Assembly: GCA_963675185.2 (NCBI GenBank)
Contig: CAXXOH010000003.1
Span: 1,116,001 to 1,180,000 of the forward strand
Length of the DNA stretch: 64,000 bases
Origin: Ilyobacter_A sp963675185
GTDB taxonomy: Bacteria; Fusobacteriota; Fusobacteriia; Fusobacteriales; Fusobacteriaceae
Direction: 5' to 3'
The notes beneath the pieces are model-generated. The model ran no database searches. It was given only the letters and a program-made list of their open reading frames with translations, and was not told the origin of the DNA. Every line of letters starts with the position of its first letter. Position 1 is the stretch's first letter. The translations under genes and the position numbers were made by a program. This document shows, one piece after another, positions 44,134-53,104 of this stretch.

Positions 44134-44735
44134 TGGATAATGTAATGCTAAGATTGAAAAACAAATTCAAAATTTCAAAAGACACTCAATTGGGCATAAA
44201 ATCAGAAAAGTTTAGTAAAAATATAGTAGATATCCATGGAGAAAAAAATATAGTTGATTTAAAAGAAAAAAGTTATATAAAAGATAGTCGAATTAAAATA
44301 GTGGGTAATAACAATAGATTAATAATATCTGAAAGAGTAAAATTTATAGGTAGCGAACTATATTTTGCTTGTGATAACGGTTTGATAATTATCGGGAAAA
44401 ACACAACTTCAGAGGGGTCTAGATTTATCTGTGATGAAGATAATCTTAGCATAAAAATAGGTGAAGATTTTATGTTTTCTTACGAAACTGAGATTAGAAA
44501 TAGTGATGCACATCCTATATTTTTATCAGGAAAAAGGATAAATTTTGGAAAAAGTATTGAGATTGGGAATAAGGTCTGGCTAGGATTTAGGAGCATTATT
44601 TTGAAAGGAGTTTCTATAGGAGATAATAGTATTGTGGGTGCTGGAAGTTTAGTGACAAAATCTTTTGGATCTAACTCTTTAATAGGAGGCAATCCTGCAA
44701 AGTTAATAAAATGTGATGTAAGTTGGGAGAGATAG
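44133..44735 (+). CDS. Left-handed beta-helix (hexapeptide) acyltransferase
   Basis: 200 aa. Imperfect hexapeptide repeats fill the middle; the end IGNKVWLGFRSIILKGVSIGDNSIVGAGSLVTK..IGGNPAKLIK is the standard LbetaH transferase signature, with the active His likely in EIRNSDAHPIF. It probably O-acetylates a core or O-antigen sugar. Confidence 0.87.
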   Translation: MDNVMLRLKNKFKISKDTQLGIKSEKFSKNIVDIHGEKNIVDLKEKSYIKDSRIKIVGNNNRLIISERVKFIGSELYFACDNGLIIIGKNTTSEGSRFICDEDNLSIKIGEDFMFSYETEIRNSDAHPIFLSGKRINFGKSIEIGNKVWLGFRSIILKGVSIGDNSIVGAGSLVTKSFGSNSLIGGNPAKLIKCDVSWER

Positions 44736-44736
44736 G

Positions 44737-45744
44737 ATGAAAATATTAGTAGTCAGATTTAAGCAGATAGGAGATTCGGTGCTAGCCTCTCCTATATGCA
44801 ATACCTTAAAGAAAACATATCCAGATAGTGAAATAGATTATGTTGTATACGGGCATATAGCCCCCCTTTTTGAAAACCATCCCTCTATAGACAATGTAAT
44901 AGAAATAACAAAAGAGGAGCAAAAAAACCCTTTCAAATATTTTGCTAAGGTTTGGAAGGTGACAAGAAAAAAATATGACATAGTTATCGATATAATGTCT
45001 ACCCCTAAAAGTGAAGTTTTTACATTTTTGTCTCCGAGAGCAAAATATAGAATAGGTAGGAAGAAGCCTAAAAGGGGCTTTAGCTATACTCACAAGATAA
45101 CCGAACCAAGGGATGCAAAGGACAAAGTGGATAAATTTTTGAAAATGTTGAAACCACTTGAAGAAGATGGGATAGAGGTAAAATATGATGCTAACTATAC
45201 AATTCACATAACAGACGAAGAAAAAAATAGGTTGAGAGAAAGAATGAAAGATGCCGGGGTAGATTTTTCTAAATCGGTTTTCGCCTTCGCCATAAACTCC
45301 AGGAGGCCACACAAGATATGGAAAAGAGAATATATGATGGAGGTCATAAGGCACTGCATTGAAAAACATAGCGCGCAGATAATCTTCTACTATTCTCCAG
45401 ATGAAAAGGCCTATGCAAAAGAGACCCACGAGATGATGGACTGGGACAAATATATTTTCTCAAACATTGAGACAAAGTCCATAAGGGAGCTTGCAATGCT
45501 GCTTGCAAACTGTGATATGTTCATCGGTAATGAGGGTGGGCCAAGACACATAGCTCAAGGATTGGATGTACCAAGTTTTGCTGTATTCAGCCCAAGCGCA
45601 TCAAAAAAAGAGTGGCTTTCAAATTCCAACGAAAGACACCGGGGGATAGAGATCCATGACATAGGGGTTGAGGATTACTTCGATATAAAACCACAGCATG
45701 TTATAAAAAAAGTGGATGAGATGGTGGAAAAGTATGTTGGATAG
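44737..45744 (+). CDS. Family 9 glycosyltransferase (heptosyltransferase-like)
   Basis: 335 aa, 1 bp after the acyltransferase stop. ILVVRFKQIGDSVLASPICNTLKKTYP and FIGNEGGPRHIAQGLDVPSFA are GT9 motifs. EINSRRPHKIWK-like FAINSRRPHKIWKREY marks the donor-binding region. GC content rises in its second half compared with the genes before it. Confidence 0.91.
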   Translation: MKILVVRFKQIGDSVLASPICNTLKKTYPDSEIDYVVYGHIAPLFENHPSIDNVIEITKEEQKNPFKYFAKVWKVTRKKYDIVIDIMSTPKSEVFTFLSPRAKYRIGRKKPKRGFSYTHKITEPRDAKDKVDKFLKMLKPLEEDGIEVKYDANYTIHITDEEKNRLRERMKDAGVDFSKSVFAFAINSRRPHKIWKREYMMEVIRHCIEKHSAQIIFYYSPDEKAYAKETHEMMDWDKYIFSNIETKSIRELAMLLANCDMFIGNEGGPRHIAQGLDVPSFAVFSPSASKKEWLSNSNERHRGIEIHDIGVEDYFDIKPQHVIKKVDEMVEKYVG

Positions 45745-46378
45745 GGAATATTTTTTGGATTATTTCGATGCCGCCAAGTTAAAAGAAAAAAAATGTTTGA
45801 GGAACTATAAAAATAGGAGAATGGTATTTTTAGAAGAAATAGACGGCGAAAAATACTATATAAAAAAATATGTTCCACACAGGCAAAGAAAAAGAGCTAT
45901 AGCATTTGGATTAAAAAAAGACAGGGCAGAACACTACAAATTTATTTCAGAAAAATTGGATGAAATAGGGATACCGCATATAAAACCCGAATTGGTTATT
46001 GTAAACAGGAAATCATTTTTCGAAAGGGAATCAATTTTAGTCACAAAGGACGGCGGAATGCCGCTAGAAGAGATTTCTAATTTTGACCAGAAGAGAAAAT
46101 TGATTGAAAAATTTTTCGATTATTTTATAATTATGTGTAAAAACGGTATATATCCAACTGATTACAATTTTGGCGGGGCATTGGTAGAAGGAGAAAACCT
46201 TTATTTGATAGACTTTGACCCATATAGAACAAAATTTTTTATAACGAAAAAGTTTAAACAATATATGATATATAAGCTGGAAAGAAGAATGTATTTAGAC
46301 ACAAAAAAAGAAAAACGATTTGAGGATTTTTTAAGAGATCAGGTTCAAAGAGTATGTAGAGAGTTGGATTGGAACTAA
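45734..46378 (+). CDS. LPS core kinase-like protein with an atypical catalytic loop
   Basis: 214 aa from the ATG at 45734 (GGTGGA upstream, 11-bp overlap with the GT9 gene). The ATP-site Lys is likely in EKYYIKKYVPHR. The catalytic loop reads NGIYPTDYNFGGALV: the Asp is kept, but the usual His before it is Pro and the Asn five residues later is Gly. The metal Asp in LIDFDPYRTK is present. Related to WaaP/InaA-type sugar kinases; activity is uncertain. Confidence 0.72.
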   Translation: MLDREYFLDYFDAAKLKEKKCLRNYKNRRMVFLEEIDGEKYYIKKYVPHRQRKRAIAFGLKKDRAEHYKFISEKLDEIGIPHIKPELVIVNRKSFFERESILVTKDGGMPLEEISNFDQKRKLIEKFFDYFIIMCKNGIYPTDYNFGGALVEGENLYLIDFDPYRTKFFITKKFKQYMIYKLERRMYLDTKKEKRFEDFLRDQVQRVCRELDWN

Positions 46379-46432
46379 AATATCTGTAGGACTACACAAA
46401 TTTTTAATTAGAGATAAAAAAAAGGAGAGCAG

Positions 46433-46972
46433 ATGTTTGAAAAAATATCCAGGATGATCAATATATATAAGTCAAAAAAGAAGATAGTTAAAAAAGCAAA
46501 AAAAATTGGGAATAATATCATAATAAATGACAAGGTAAAAATAAATAACAACACTTATTTTGGGAGCAACGTATTGTTAAATGGGTTAACCATTAGAGAA
46601 TCAGGTAAAGTAAGTATTGGGAGTAATATTTCCATAGCAAAAGGTTGCCTGATATTAACAGGTAACCATAATTATCAAGGAGCAAAACTTCCATATGATG
46701 AAGGAAATATATACAATGATGTAGTTATAAATGATAATGTTTGGATAGGGCAAAATGTTACTATACTAGGTGGTGTAAGTATCGGAGAAGGTGCTATAAT
46801 ACAGGCCGGGTCAGTGGTAGCAAAAGATATCCCTCCTCTTGCAATAGCAGGAGGGAATCCAGCTAAACCTTTTAAATACAGGGAAGACAAGCATTATTAT
46901 GATATGAAGTCAAAAAATAGTTTCTTTTTATTTAAACATAAAAAGAAATACATAATTAACCCCTACGAATAA
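46433..46972 (+). CDS. Hexapeptide O-acetyltransferase (maltose acetyltransferase-like)
   Basis: 179 aa. LILTGNHNYQGAKLPYDEG contains the active His; DNVWIGQNVTILGGVSIGEGAIIQAGSVVAKDIPPLAIAGGNPAK is the full C-terminal signature of this family. Ribosome site AAAGGAG. Second acetyltransferase of the cluster. Confidence 0.9.
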   Translation: MFEKISRMINIYKSKKKIVKKAKKIGNNIIINDKVKINNNTYFGSNVLLNGLTIRESGKVSIGSNISIAKGCLILTGNHNYQGAKLPYDEGNIYNDVVINDNVWIGQNVTILGGVSIGEGAIIQAGSVVAKDIPPLAIAGGNPAKPFKYREDKHYYDMKSKNSFFLFKHKKKYIINPYE

Positions 46973-47008
46973 ATTTTATCTATACGAAAAGTGTTGGAAG
47001 GAAAATAT

Positions 47009-47722
47009 ATGTTCAAAGAAAAATATAAAAGTTACAAGCTATTTTTTTATGACGAAAAATACAGAGGACTTATTAAAGCTGTTGCAGATAATAAAATTGT
47101 AGTTTTAAAGGAGTACAAGAATACCAAAAGAAACTACGTGGCACTTATAAAATATTTTGAGGAAACTTATGTTTTGAAGTTACCCAGTAATGAGTATAGG
47201 ATCCCACAAAGGAAATTTTTGACACTGTTTAAAAATGGCGAGGCTGTAACTACACTTAAAAATATAAATGAATTGATGAAGAGACGCTTTGATGATTTTG
47301 CAGCCCCAGTTGGAGCAGTTGTAAAAAGAAAATTTGGTATGATATCTGAATCCAGTTTGATATTTGAAGTTGCAGTTGGAGAGAGTGCCACCAAAAATAA
47401 GGATATAGCAGTGGAAGCCACAAAAAAAATGCATAGTTACGGCGTATATCACGGCGATTGTAATCCTAGTAATTTTATAATAACAGAAGATGGAGTAAAA
47501 ATAATCGATACCCAGGCTAAGAAGATGCTATTTGGTAAATATAGGGCTCATTACGACATGATCACAATGAAGATGGATTCGTATCATGACATGGAGTACC
47601 CTTACAAAAAGGATTTCTGGTATTTTACGGCACTTTTGGTAAAAAAGTTAAAAAGAAATAAAGTTGTAGAAAAAATAAAAAAGAACAAAAAAATCTTGAG
47701 GGACAAGGGATGGAAAATTTAG
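47009..47722 (+). CDS. LPS core heptose kinase-like protein (WaaY/RfaY type)
   Basis: 237 aa from the ATG at 47009 (GGAAGGAAAA upstream; a GTG at 46991 overlaps it). The ATP-site Lys is in TYVLKLPSNEYRIPQRK, the catalytic loop YHGDCNPSNFII is complete, and the metal Asp is in KIIDTQAKKML. Phosphorylation of core heptose strengthens the outer membrane in known WaaY systems. Third kinase-like gene of the cluster. Confidence 0.85.
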   Translation: MFKEKYKSYKLFFYDEKYRGLIKAVADNKIVVLKEYKNTKRNYVALIKYFEETYVLKLPSNEYRIPQRKFLTLFKNGEAVTTLKNINELMKRRFDDFAAPVGAVVKRKFGMISESSLIFEVAVGESATKNKDIAVEATKKMHSYGVYHGDCNPSNFIITEDGVKIIDTQAKKMLFGKYRAHYDMITMKMDSYHDMEYPYKKDFWYFTALLVKKLKRNKVVEKIKKNKKILRDKGWKI

Positions 47723-47740
47723 TTTGAGACGGTGAGATAG

Positions 47741-48763
47741 ATGAATATTCTTATAATACACACGGCCTTCATAGGGGACATAGTCCTCTCCACGCCGCTG
47801 ATAAAAAAAATAAAGGCAAAGTACCAGGAGAGCAGGGTAACCTATGTCACAACACCAGCAGGAGCCAGCCTATTGAAAAACAACCCCATGCTGGACGAAG
47901 TCATCTCCTATGACAAGAGGGGAGAGCACAAAGGGCTTAGGGGGCTTTATTTGTTAGGTAAGAGGCTGAAGTACAAGGGTTATGATATGGCCATAGTCCC
48001 CCACAGGTATCTAAGAAGTTCTCTATTGGCCTGGCTAAGCGGTGCAAAGGAGAGAATAGGCTACGAGAACGCAGGAGGAAAGCTGTTCTTGACCAAAAAA
48101 ATGCCGTACGACAAATCGAAACACGAGGTGGAAAAGCTCCTGGGATTTGTAGATTACGATGGATTTGAAGACAAAAAATTGGAATTGTATCCGGGGAAAA
48201 CCGAAAAGGAAAAAATAGACAGGGTTTGGGATGAGCATTCCCTTTACGGCAAAAAGGTGGTAACTGTTGCACCAGGCAGCAAGTGGTTCACCAAAATGTG
48301 GCCGGTGGAGTACTTCAACGAGCTCATAAAAAGACTATCTCAGCTGGAAGGGGTTGCAGTAGTTCTCATAGGCGGAAAGGATGAGCTAGCCTTAAAGCTG
48401 GCCGAAAATGAAAAAACGGTCAACCTTATAAACAAGACTTCTCTTCTGGATGTTGCCGAAATAGCCAGCAGGAGCGATGTAGTGGTTACCAACGACAGCT
48501 CTCCAATACACATAGCCTCCGCCTTCGATAAGCCTTATATTTTTGCAATATTCGGGGCAACTGTAAGGGAGCTAGGATTTTACCCATGGAGCAAGAACAG
48601 TGAGGTAATAGAGAATGAGGGGCTTTACTGCAGACCTTGTGGATTACACGGAGGAGAAAAGTGCCCAGAAGGGCATTTCAGGTGCATGCTTGAAATAAAG
48701 CCTGAGTTTGTATTTGGAAAAGTAAAAGCCAAACTAGAAGAGATAGGATTAAAAACAGTATAG
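47741..48763 (+). CDS. waaF: Lipopolysaccharide heptosyltransferase II-like (GT9)
   Basis: 340 aa. ILIIHTAFIGDIVLSTPLIKKIK, VAPGSKWFTKMWPVEYF and VVTNDSSPIHIASAFDKP match WaaF. Near the C terminus CRPCGLHGGEKCPEGHFRCM carries four cysteines and a His, also found in the next GT9 gene. GC is clearly higher than in the cassette before it. Adds the second heptose of the inner core by family knowledge. Confidence 0.9.
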   Translation: MNILIIHTAFIGDIVLSTPLIKKIKAKYQESRVTYVTTPAGASLLKNNPMLDEVISYDKRGEHKGLRGLYLLGKRLKYKGYDMAIVPHRYLRSSLLAWLSGAKERIGYENAGGKLFLTKKMPYDKSKHEVEKLLGFVDYDGFEDKKLELYPGKTEKEKIDRVWDEHSLYGKKVVTVAPGSKWFTKMWPVEYFNELIKRLSQLEGVAVVLIGGKDELALKLAENEKTVNLINKTSLLDVAEIASRSDVVVTNDSSPIHIASAFDKPYIFAIFGATVRELGFYPWSKNSEVIENEGLYCRPCGLHGGEKCPEGHFRCMLEIKPEFVFGKVKAKLEEIGLKTV

Positions 48764-48792
48764 AGAAGTTATGGAAATATAGTTAAATTATT

Positions 48793-49110
48793 GAATTGAT
48801 CTAAAGTCGATAATGAAAAGCATTTTTTTAGTCACGAATCGCACGAATTGGCACTAATGGAAAGATAAAATATTTCCGACACAGAGCTGCACGGAGAAAA
48901 AAAGAGAGCGTTTTGCAGAGCAAGAAAATTTATAAATATGCAGAAATAAAGCATTGTCTAAATATTTTAATTAATTCATGTGATCCGTGAAGATTTGTGA
49001 CAAAAAATATTTTTATTTTAAGATTTTTTCTGTGGGTAACTCATATTTATCAGCTCTGTGAAACTCTGTGGCCAAAAAAAAATTTATGCAGCGATTTCTG
49101 TTAAGTTACT
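48793..49110 (+). repeat. Dispersed intergenic repeat, copy 3 (complete)
   Basis: Same orientation and order as copy 1: A GTCACGAAT/GCACGAATT (48831-48849), B GACACAGAG (48879-48887) and GCAGAG (48915-48920), A' ATTCATG...ATTTGTGAC (48974-49001), B' TTCTGTGG and GAAACTCTGTGGCC (49028-49073). Fills most of the 376-bp gap between two GT9 genes. Confidence 0.85.
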
Positions 49111-49139
49111 TAGTATACAAATATTAGAAGGAGCATGCG

Positions 49140-50126
49140 ATGAGAATACTCGTTATAAGGTTTAGTTCCATAGGAGACATAATCCTCACAACCCCTGTAC
49201 TCAGCGAATTAAAGGGGAAGTATCCAGGGGCGAAAATTGATTTTCTTGTACTAGACAAGTTTAAGGACGCCATAAGCGGAAATAAAAATTTGAATAAACT
49301 GATAGTTTTTGATAAAGAAGCTTACAAAGGTATAGTGGGCATAAAGAGATTTGCCGCTGAGCTTCAAAAAAACAAATACGATGTAGTGATCGACCTGCAT
49401 TCAAAGATAAGATCTAAGGCTTTGACCTACTTTATGGGTGCAAAAACCTACAGATATAAAAAGAGAAAATTTTGGAAGACTATACTGGTAAAACTGAGAC
49501 TTATAAAGTACAGCGTGGACGACACTATAGTCAAAAATTATTTTGGCGCAGTTGAAAATATGGGTGTGACCTATAAGGGGGAGAATCTCGAATTCGACTT
49601 TAGCATGGAAGATATGAAAAAAGTGGAAGAGTATAGAGAGGCGATAGTTTTTGCCCCCGGGGCATCTAAAAATACCAAAAAATGGACTAAGGAAAACTTT
49701 GCAAACCTTGCTGTGCTCTTAAAAGAAAGGTATCAAAAAGATATACTACTTATCGGCGGGAAAAATGAGAAAAAGGATTTGGACGAAATAAATCAACTTA
49801 GCGGCGGGGCTTGCATAAACTTGGCAGGAAAGCTAAGTTTGAAGGAAAGCGGAGCACTTCTATCAAAATCCTTTCTTTTGGTTACGAATGATTCTGGTCC
49901 GTTTCATATAGGGAGGGGAGTGGGCACAAAATGTTTTGTTATATTCGGGCCTACAGACCCAGGTATGTTTGAGTATGGGGAAAAAAGCATCTTAATATAT
50001 AAAGACGAGAGGTGCTCTCCCTGCTCCCTTCACGGGGATGAAAAATGTTCGAAGGGGCACTTCAAGTGTATGAAAGATTTGAATGCAGAAGATGTATTTA
50101 AGGTCATAGAAGAGAGCATGGGCTAG
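49140..50126 (+). CDS. Family 9 glycosyltransferase (heptosyltransferase-like)
   Basis: 328 aa. ILVIRFSSIGDIILTTPVLSELKGKYP, FAPGASKNTKKWTKENFANL and LVTNDSGPFHIGRGVG are GT9 motifs. The C-terminal CSPCSLHGDEKCSKGHFKCM repeats the four-cysteine block of the preceding gene. Last LPS gene; ribosome site AGAAGGAG. Resembles WaaC/WaaF; the exact position added is unknown. Confidence 0.9.
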   Translation: MRILVIRFSSIGDIILTTPVLSELKGKYPGAKIDFLVLDKFKDAISGNKNLNKLIVFDKEAYKGIVGIKRFAAELQKNKYDVVIDLHSKIRSKALTYFMGAKTYRYKKRKFWKTILVKLRLIKYSVDDTIVKNYFGAVENMGVTYKGENLEFDFSMEDMKKVEEYREAIVFAPGASKNTKKWTKENFANLAVLLKERYQKDILLIGGKNEKKDLDEINQLSGGACINLAGKLSLKESGALLSKSFLLVTNDSGPFHIGRGVGTKCFVIFGPTDPGMFEYGEKSILIYKDERCSPCSLHGDEKCSKGHFKCMKDLNAEDVFKVIEESMG

Positions 50127-50191
50127 AAATTTAATCAAAAAATCTAAATTTAATGAGGAAACTAAAGTGGGGCACTAGAATTCGGGTGACG

Positions 50192-50258
50192 AAAAATTGT
50201 ATAAAAATAAAAAAAGACAGAAGCGTATACTGTCTTTTTTTATTTTTATACAATTTTT
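50192..50258. terminator. Bidirectional terminator with a 29-bp perfect stem
   Basis: Arms 50192-50220 and 50230-50258 are perfect complements around the 9-nt loop AAGCGTATA. The GC-containing core is AAAGACAG/CTGTCTTT with T and A runs outside. It serves the LPS cluster on the + strand and rpmB on the - strand. Confidence 0.9.
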
Positions 50259-50266
50259 ACAGCTTA

Positions 50267-50524
50267 CTACTTGCAAATAGCTTTTTGTAGTCTTGGGCTT
50301 AGAGTATCAGCGTTATTTTTCAAGATTCTCATAACTTGATCCTCAGAAGCACCTTTTAAAGTTTTTAGCATTTTAGTGCAAACTTTAACCTTCATGGTAT
50401 TACCCTTTACAAGGATTTTTGTAGATTGTAGATTTGGTTCCCAAGATCTTCCATTAACTCTGTGTGAGTGAGAAATTTGGTTACCGTAAGTTACACCTTT
50501 ACCTGTGATTTCGCATGCTTTCAT
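50267..50524 (-). CDS. rpmB: 50S ribosomal protein L28
   Basis: 85 aa from the ATG at 50524, preceded by AGGAGGTG; a GTG three codons upstream lies within that ribosome site. CEITGKGVTYGNQISHSH and RVNGRSWEPNLQSTKI are L28 hallmarks. It is one of only two intact housekeeping genes on the minus strand. It lacks the zinc-binding cysteine pairs of some L28 forms (only Cys in KACEI, KVCTK and AICK). Confidence 0.96.
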   Translation of the reverse strand: MKACEITGKGVTYGNQISHSHRVNGRSWEPNLQSTKILVKGNTMKVKVCTKMLKTLKGASEDQVMRILKNNADTLSPRLQKAICK

Positions 50525-50556
50525 TATTTTCACCTCCTAGCCAAAATTCGCATAGT

Positions 50557-50585
50557 ATTCTACCATATTAAAAATCAAAAATCAA
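50557..50585 (-). promoter_or_regulatory. Promoter of rpmB
   Basis: Reading the minus strand: TTGATT (50585-50580), a 17-bp spacer and TAGAAT (50562-50557). The -35 region overlaps a small inverted repeat AAAAATCAAAAA / TTTTTGATTTTT (about 50570-50599). Confidence 0.65.
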
Positions 50586-50732
50586 GTGTTTTTGATTTTT
50601 GAGATGGGTCTGTACGTTGAAAACGCTAGGAAAACATTGATGAATACTGAATTTTACAAGGGTAAAAAGCATAGAAAAAAATGTTATTATATGCTATAAT
50701 AAAAAGAAAAATTTAATGCTTTAGGGGGGGAA

Positions 50733-53075
50733 ATGAACGAACACAGTTTCAGAGTGCTTGAATTTGATAAATTGAAACAAGAAATTGCAGAGTTTTGTTT
50801 TTTAGAAGAAACCCAGGAAAAGATTTTAGAACTAAATCCTTTTAACGATATAAACCTTCTCAAAAGGGAGCTGGAGATAACAAGAGACTTTATAGAGCTG
50901 ATCAAGTATGACGGTGGCTTAGAGCTGGAGGGCTTAAAAAATATAGGGCTTCTTTTGAAAAAGATAGAGCTTATAGGAACCTACCTGGATCCTGAAGAAG
51001 TCTACTATTTAAAAGAAAGCCTAAAGATTTTTAGGAAAGTAAGCACAAAGCTAGAGGAGCTAGTCGTTAAATATAAGGCGCTATACCTTAAATTTAAGAG
51101 TATTCCGACTTATAAAGGGATAGAAGAGCTAATTAACAAGGCGGTGGATAAGGATAAAAAAATAAGAGATGACGCCTCCTTGGAGCTCAAGGATATAAGA
51201 CATCAAAAACTTATCATCTCGTCTAACATAAAGAAAAAGTTTGACGAAATAATGTCAAACCAGGCTTATGCCAACGCCATACAGGAAAAGATAGTAACAG
51301 TGAGAGACGGCAGGTCGGTAATCCCTATAAAAGCTGATTTTAAAGGTCAGATAAAGGGGATAGAGCATGACAGGTCTTCTAGCGGTCAGACCGTATTCAT
51401 AGAGCCCCTCGCTATAGTATCTCTAAACAACAAGATGAGGGAGCTCGAGGTAAGAGAGAGGGAGGAGATAAGAAAGATACTCCTCAGGCTTACCGATTAT
51501 GTAAGGACTAACCTAGACGGGATACAGCAGGTTGCAGCAGCCCTCCTGGAGCTGGACTTTTTAAACTCAAAAGCTAACTACGCAGTCGATAAAAACTGTA
51601 CGATACCGGAGATAAACAGCAGGGAGTATATAAGCCTTGTAGAGGCCAGACACCCTTTTATACCAGCGAAAGATGTGGTGCCGCTGACATTTGAAATAGG
51701 AAAAACATACAACACGCTGCTTATAACCGGTCCAAATACAGGGGGTAAAACTGTGGCCCTTAAGACAGCCGGGTTGCTCTCCCTTATGGCTCTTTCCGGA
51801 GTACCTATCCCTGCCGGGGAAAAGACTAGTGTAGGTTTCTTTACAGGGGTATACGCTGATATAGGGGATGAACAGAGCATAGAGCAGAACCTGTCTTCAT
51901 TTTCAGCCCACTTAAAAAACGTGCAGAAAATACTGGAGTCTGTGAACAGATCAAGCCTTGTATTGCTGGACGAGCTTGGTTCTGGGACCGACCCTATGGA
52001 GGGTTCGGCCTTTGCAATGGCGGTAATAGACTATTTAAAGGATAAAAAGTGCAGGTCTTTTATATCGACTCACTACAGCGAGGTAAAGGCTCACGGATAC
52101 AACGAAGAGGGGATAGAGACTGCGTCCATGGAGTTCAACTCTGAGACGCTATCTCCTACCTACAGGCTGCTTATGGGCATACCGGGCGAGAGTAACGCCC
52201 TCACCATAGCCAAGAGGCTCGGTGTATCTGAGGAGATTGTAGAGAATGCGAAAAAATACATAAGCGAAGAGAATAAAAAAGTAGAAAGCATGATCGGGAA
52301 CATAAAGGAGAAGTCTGACGAGCTTGAGAAAACAAAAGTCGAGATGGATACCCTTAAGAGAGAAGCGTCAAATCTCAAAGATGAATACGAAGAAAAACTA
52401 AGAGTCATGGAGAAAGAGAAGCAGGAGATAATTAAGAAGGCCTACGAGGAAGCGGACAAGCTAGTGAGGGAGGCGCAGTCAAAGGCCAGGGCTCTAGTGG
52501 AAAAAATACAAAAAGAGGAGCACAAGAAGCAGGAGGCAAAAGAGATACAGAAAAGCCTCAACATGCTGCGTACCTCTATCATCGAAGAGAAAAGCAAAAA
52601 AGTACAGGAAAAGCCTAAGATAATCAGGAAAATAGAGTTTAAAGAGGGTGAAAAGGTATTCGTAAAAAGCCTTAACCAGCACGCCACTATACTCAGGATA
52701 GTGGCGGCAAAGGAGAGCGCTCAGGTACAAGCAGGGATATTGAAGCTTGTTGTCTCTTTGGACGACCTGAAAAAAGTGGACGAGGCCACTAAAAAGAAAT
52801 TTGTAACGGTACACGCGCATAAGAAATCATCGGTAAAATCTGAGATAGACCTAAGAGGCAGAATGCTTGACGAGGCTATACACGAGCTTGAAAGCTACCT
52901 GGACAAGGCGGTTCTAAGCGGCTACACCGATGTTTATATAATCCACGGTAAGGGTACCGGGGTGCTGAGAAAAGGCATACAGGAATACCTGAAAAACTGC
53001 GGTTACGTAAGAGAATACAGGGATGCCAATCAAAATGAAGGCGGCTTGGGGTGTACAGTTGCTACTTTAAAGTAG
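50733..53075 (+). CDS. mutS2: Endonuclease MutS2
   Basis: 780 aa, the usual length. Order: N-terminal helical core, MutS ATPase domain with Walker A GPNTGGKTVALKT (about residue 332) and Walker B LVLLDELGSGTDPMEGSA, a coiled coil (about 510-630, rich in E and K), a KOW-like segment and a C-terminal Smr nuclease domain (SEIDLRGRMLDEAIHELE ... YIIHGKGTGVLRKGI). It suppresses recombination and acts on stalled or collided ribosomes in studied bacteria. A TATAAT box at 50695-50700 lies just upstream; ribosome site AGGGGGGG. Confidence 0.96.
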   Translation: MNEHSFRVLEFDKLKQEIAEFCFLEETQEKILELNPFNDINLLKRELEITRDFIELIKYDGGLELEGLKNIGLLLKKIELIGTYLDPEEVYYLKESLKIFRKVSTKLEELVVKYKALYLKFKSIPTYKGIEELINKAVDKDKKIRDDASLELKDIRHQKLIISSNIKKKFDEIMSNQAYANAIQEKIVTVRDGRSVIPIKADFKGQIKGIEHDRSSSGQTVFIEPLAIVSLNNKMRELEVREREEIRKILLRLTDYVRTNLDGIQQVAAALLELDFLNSKANYAVDKNCTIPEINSREYISLVEARHPFIPAKDVVPLTFEIGKTYNTLLITGPNTGGKTVALKTAGLLSLMALSGVPIPAGEKTSVGFFTGVYADIGDEQSIEQNLSSFSAHLKNVQKILESVNRSSLVLLDELGSGTDPMEGSAFAMAVIDYLKDKKCRSFISTHYSEVKAHGYNEEGIETASMEFNSETLSPTYRLLMGIPGESNALTIAKRLGVSEEIVENAKKYISEENKKVESMIGNIKEKSDELEKTKVEMDTLKREASNLKDEYEEKLRVMEKEKQEIIKKAYEEADKLVREAQSKARALVEKIQKEEHKKQEAKEIQKSLNMLRTSIIEEKSKKVQEKPKIIRKIEFKEGEKVFVKSLNQHATILRIVAAKESAQVQAGILKLVVSLDDLKKVDEATKKKFVTVHAHKKSSVKSEIDLRGRMLDEAIHELESYLDKAVLSGYTDVYIIHGKGTGVLRKGIQEYLKNCGYVREYRDANQNEGGLGCTVATLK

Positions 53076-53104
53076 CGGTATATTATTTACAAAAAGGAGA
53101 TTCT

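Noticed and set aside
44806..45429. 207-codon minus-strand frame
   Set aside because: Antisense to a clear GT9 gene and without a start signal.
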